Shown here: in pieces, positions 6,505 through 6,879 of the stretch
Layout: every line of letters begins with the position of its first letter
Numbering within the stretch: the stretch's first letter is position 1
Origin: Chloroflexota bacterium
GTDB taxonomy: Bacteria; Chloroflexota; Anaerolineae; UBA4142
Reading direction: 5' to 3'
Assembly (NCBI GenBank): GCA_023380675.1
Contig: JAMCRS010000109.1
Coordinates: 1 to 6,879 of the forward strand
DNA: 6,879 nt
Translations under genes and position numbers: made by a program
The notes under the pieces: model-generated
The model's input: only the letters and a program-made list of their open reading frames with translations
Told to the model about the DNA's origin: nothing
Database searches by the model: none

Positions 6505-6621
6505 AATGACAAATGGCGAATGACAGATTTGAAATACTTGATGATCCGATCGTATATCAATCACACATTGGTGGTTTGCTCAATTCTCAATTGTCTTTTG
6601 TTCATTTGCTCATTTGTCATT
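6505..6621. repeat. A+T-rich spacer with long-arm inverted repeat (AATGACAAATG / CATTTGTCATT)
   Basis: The 11-mer AATGACAAATG at 6505-6515 recurs as its exact reverse complement at 6611-6621. The match extends inward with a few mismatches and a one-base gap to about 20-24 nt per arm, covering the related units GCGAATGAC and GCAAATGAA. The right arm is itself built from short near-repeats of CATTTG(T/C)(T/C)CATT type. Between the arms are about 95 nt, including a small hairpin CAATT-CTC-AATTG near 6581-6593. Base composition differs sharply from the genes on either side. This looks like a small degenerate dispersed repeat (MITE- or REP-like) or a repeat-built regulatory spacer. It is too imperfect to name, and no transposase is near. 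Confidence 0.55.
6531..6560 (-). promoter_or_regulatory. Weak candidate sigma-70 promoter for etfB onward
   Basis: On the minus strand a TTGATA box (6555-6560, one mismatch to TTGACA) is followed after 18 nt by TATTTC (6531-6536, three of six matches to TATAAT), about 40 nt before the etfB start. It lies in the only A+T-rich spacer of the window. Such matches are common by chance in A+T-rich DNA, so this is only a candidate. Confidence 0.2.
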
Positions 6622-6624
6622 TGT

Positions 6625-6879
6625 TCATTTTCCGTTCATCGACTCGTCCACGAGCTCGATAATGTCTTTGACGACCAATTTGCCTTCGTTGCCGGTCGCC
6701 TTGACCGCGTCCTCAAAGCGCGACACCTCGAACGGGCAGCACACGGCGAGGACGTCCGCGCCGGTCTCAACCGCCTCCAGCACGCGCCGGTCGGAGAGAC
6801 GCATTTTCGTGTAATCGCGTGAGAACTAATCGGTCCACATTCCGCCGCCGCCTCCCCCGCAGCAGTAACCATTCTCGCG
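6625..6879 (-). pseudogene. C-terminal end of an HdrD/CCG-type Fe-S oxidoreductase, interrupted by in-frame TAG
   Basis: Only the last 85 codon positions lie in the window; the N terminus is outside it. The frame reads RENGYCCGGGGGGMWTD, then TAG at 6826-6828, then FSRDYTKMRLSDRRV and 52 more residues to TGA at 6625. Both sides of the TAG align in the same frame with the end of the membrane oxidoreductase gene in this window: RENxxCCGxGGG, then a CP motif (CCPFE here, ACPKD there), then DAVKxxGNEGxxVVKDxIELV. It therefore encodes a second CCG-domain protein of the heterodisulfide-reductase subunit D/GlpC superfamily, placed just before etfBA, possibly the enzyme that feeds the ETF. The TAG cuts between the CC and the final Cys of the iron-sulfur site, which should inactivate it. 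A base error near a contig end, or true read-through of TAG, are alternatives. An internal ATG at 6804 could restart a 59-residue piece without the CC motif. Confidence 0.72.

Noticed and set aside
6490..6564. 25-residue N-terminal extension of EtfB from ATG 6564
   Set aside because: The added residues come from the A+T-rich repeat spacer and precede the family N terminus. GTG at 6489 has a GGAGG site.
6601..6640. CRISPR-like short repeats
   Set aside because: The units are 7-11 nt, A+T-rich, irregular and have no spacers of constant size, and there are no cas genes.

Overview
The window is a compact bacterial segment of high G+C content (roughly 60% by eye). Every gene I can support lies on the minus strand, so transcription runs from the right end towards the left end. 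Genes are packed with 3-79 nt gaps and one ATGA overlap. The only A+T-rich stretch is about 135 nt near the right end. The sequence does not fix the phylum. Gene content and style suit an uncultivated, metal- and sulfur-active, respiring bacterium such as those seen in metagenomes. No RNA genes, CRISPR arrays or insertion sequences were seen, and no stretch longer than 300 nt lacks a gene.

Layout in transcription order: (1) 6879-6625, the C-terminal end of an HdrD/CCG-type Fe-S oxidoreductase, entering from outside the window and interrupted by an in-frame TAG; (2) 6624-6490, an A+T-rich spacer with an inverted repeat; (3) 6489-5722, ETF beta subunit; (4) 5675-4698, ETF alpha subunit; (5) 4618-2507, a 703-residue membrane Fe-S oxidoreductase of the type that passes ETF electrons to quinone; (6) 2510-2022, a winged-helix-like protein overlapping the previous stop codon; (7) 2018-1764, an 84-residue zinc-finger protein; (8) 1696-1259 and (9) 1189-734, two diverged GcvH-like lipoyl carriers, each with its lipoylatable lysine; (10) 698-9, a TauE/SafE permease that ends early.

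The best-supported idea is a redox chain. An upstream Fe-S enzyme or dehydrogenase reduces the ETF, and the membrane oxidoreductase (NarI-like heme domain, two [4Fe-4S] clusters, a CCG site) delivers the electrons to the quinone pool. The two lipoyl proteins resemble sulfur-pathway lipoate-binding proteins more than glycine-cleavage H protein: the lipoyl loop reads ES(G/A)KWVG, both have a GC near the N terminus and Cys near the C terminus, and there is no gcvT or gcvP here. A TauE/SafE permease at the end of the operon fits sulfite or organosulfonate export. A lipoate-carried sulfur oxidation module coupled to ETF and a membrane quinone reductase is therefore plausible, but this is inference from context. 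No sHdr subunit, DsrE, TusA or lipoate ligase lies in the window.

Both end genes are broken (TAG in the right one, early stop in the left one) and both lesions lie within about 60 nt of the window ends. If the window is a whole contig, assembly error at the ends is a serious alternative to real gene decay.
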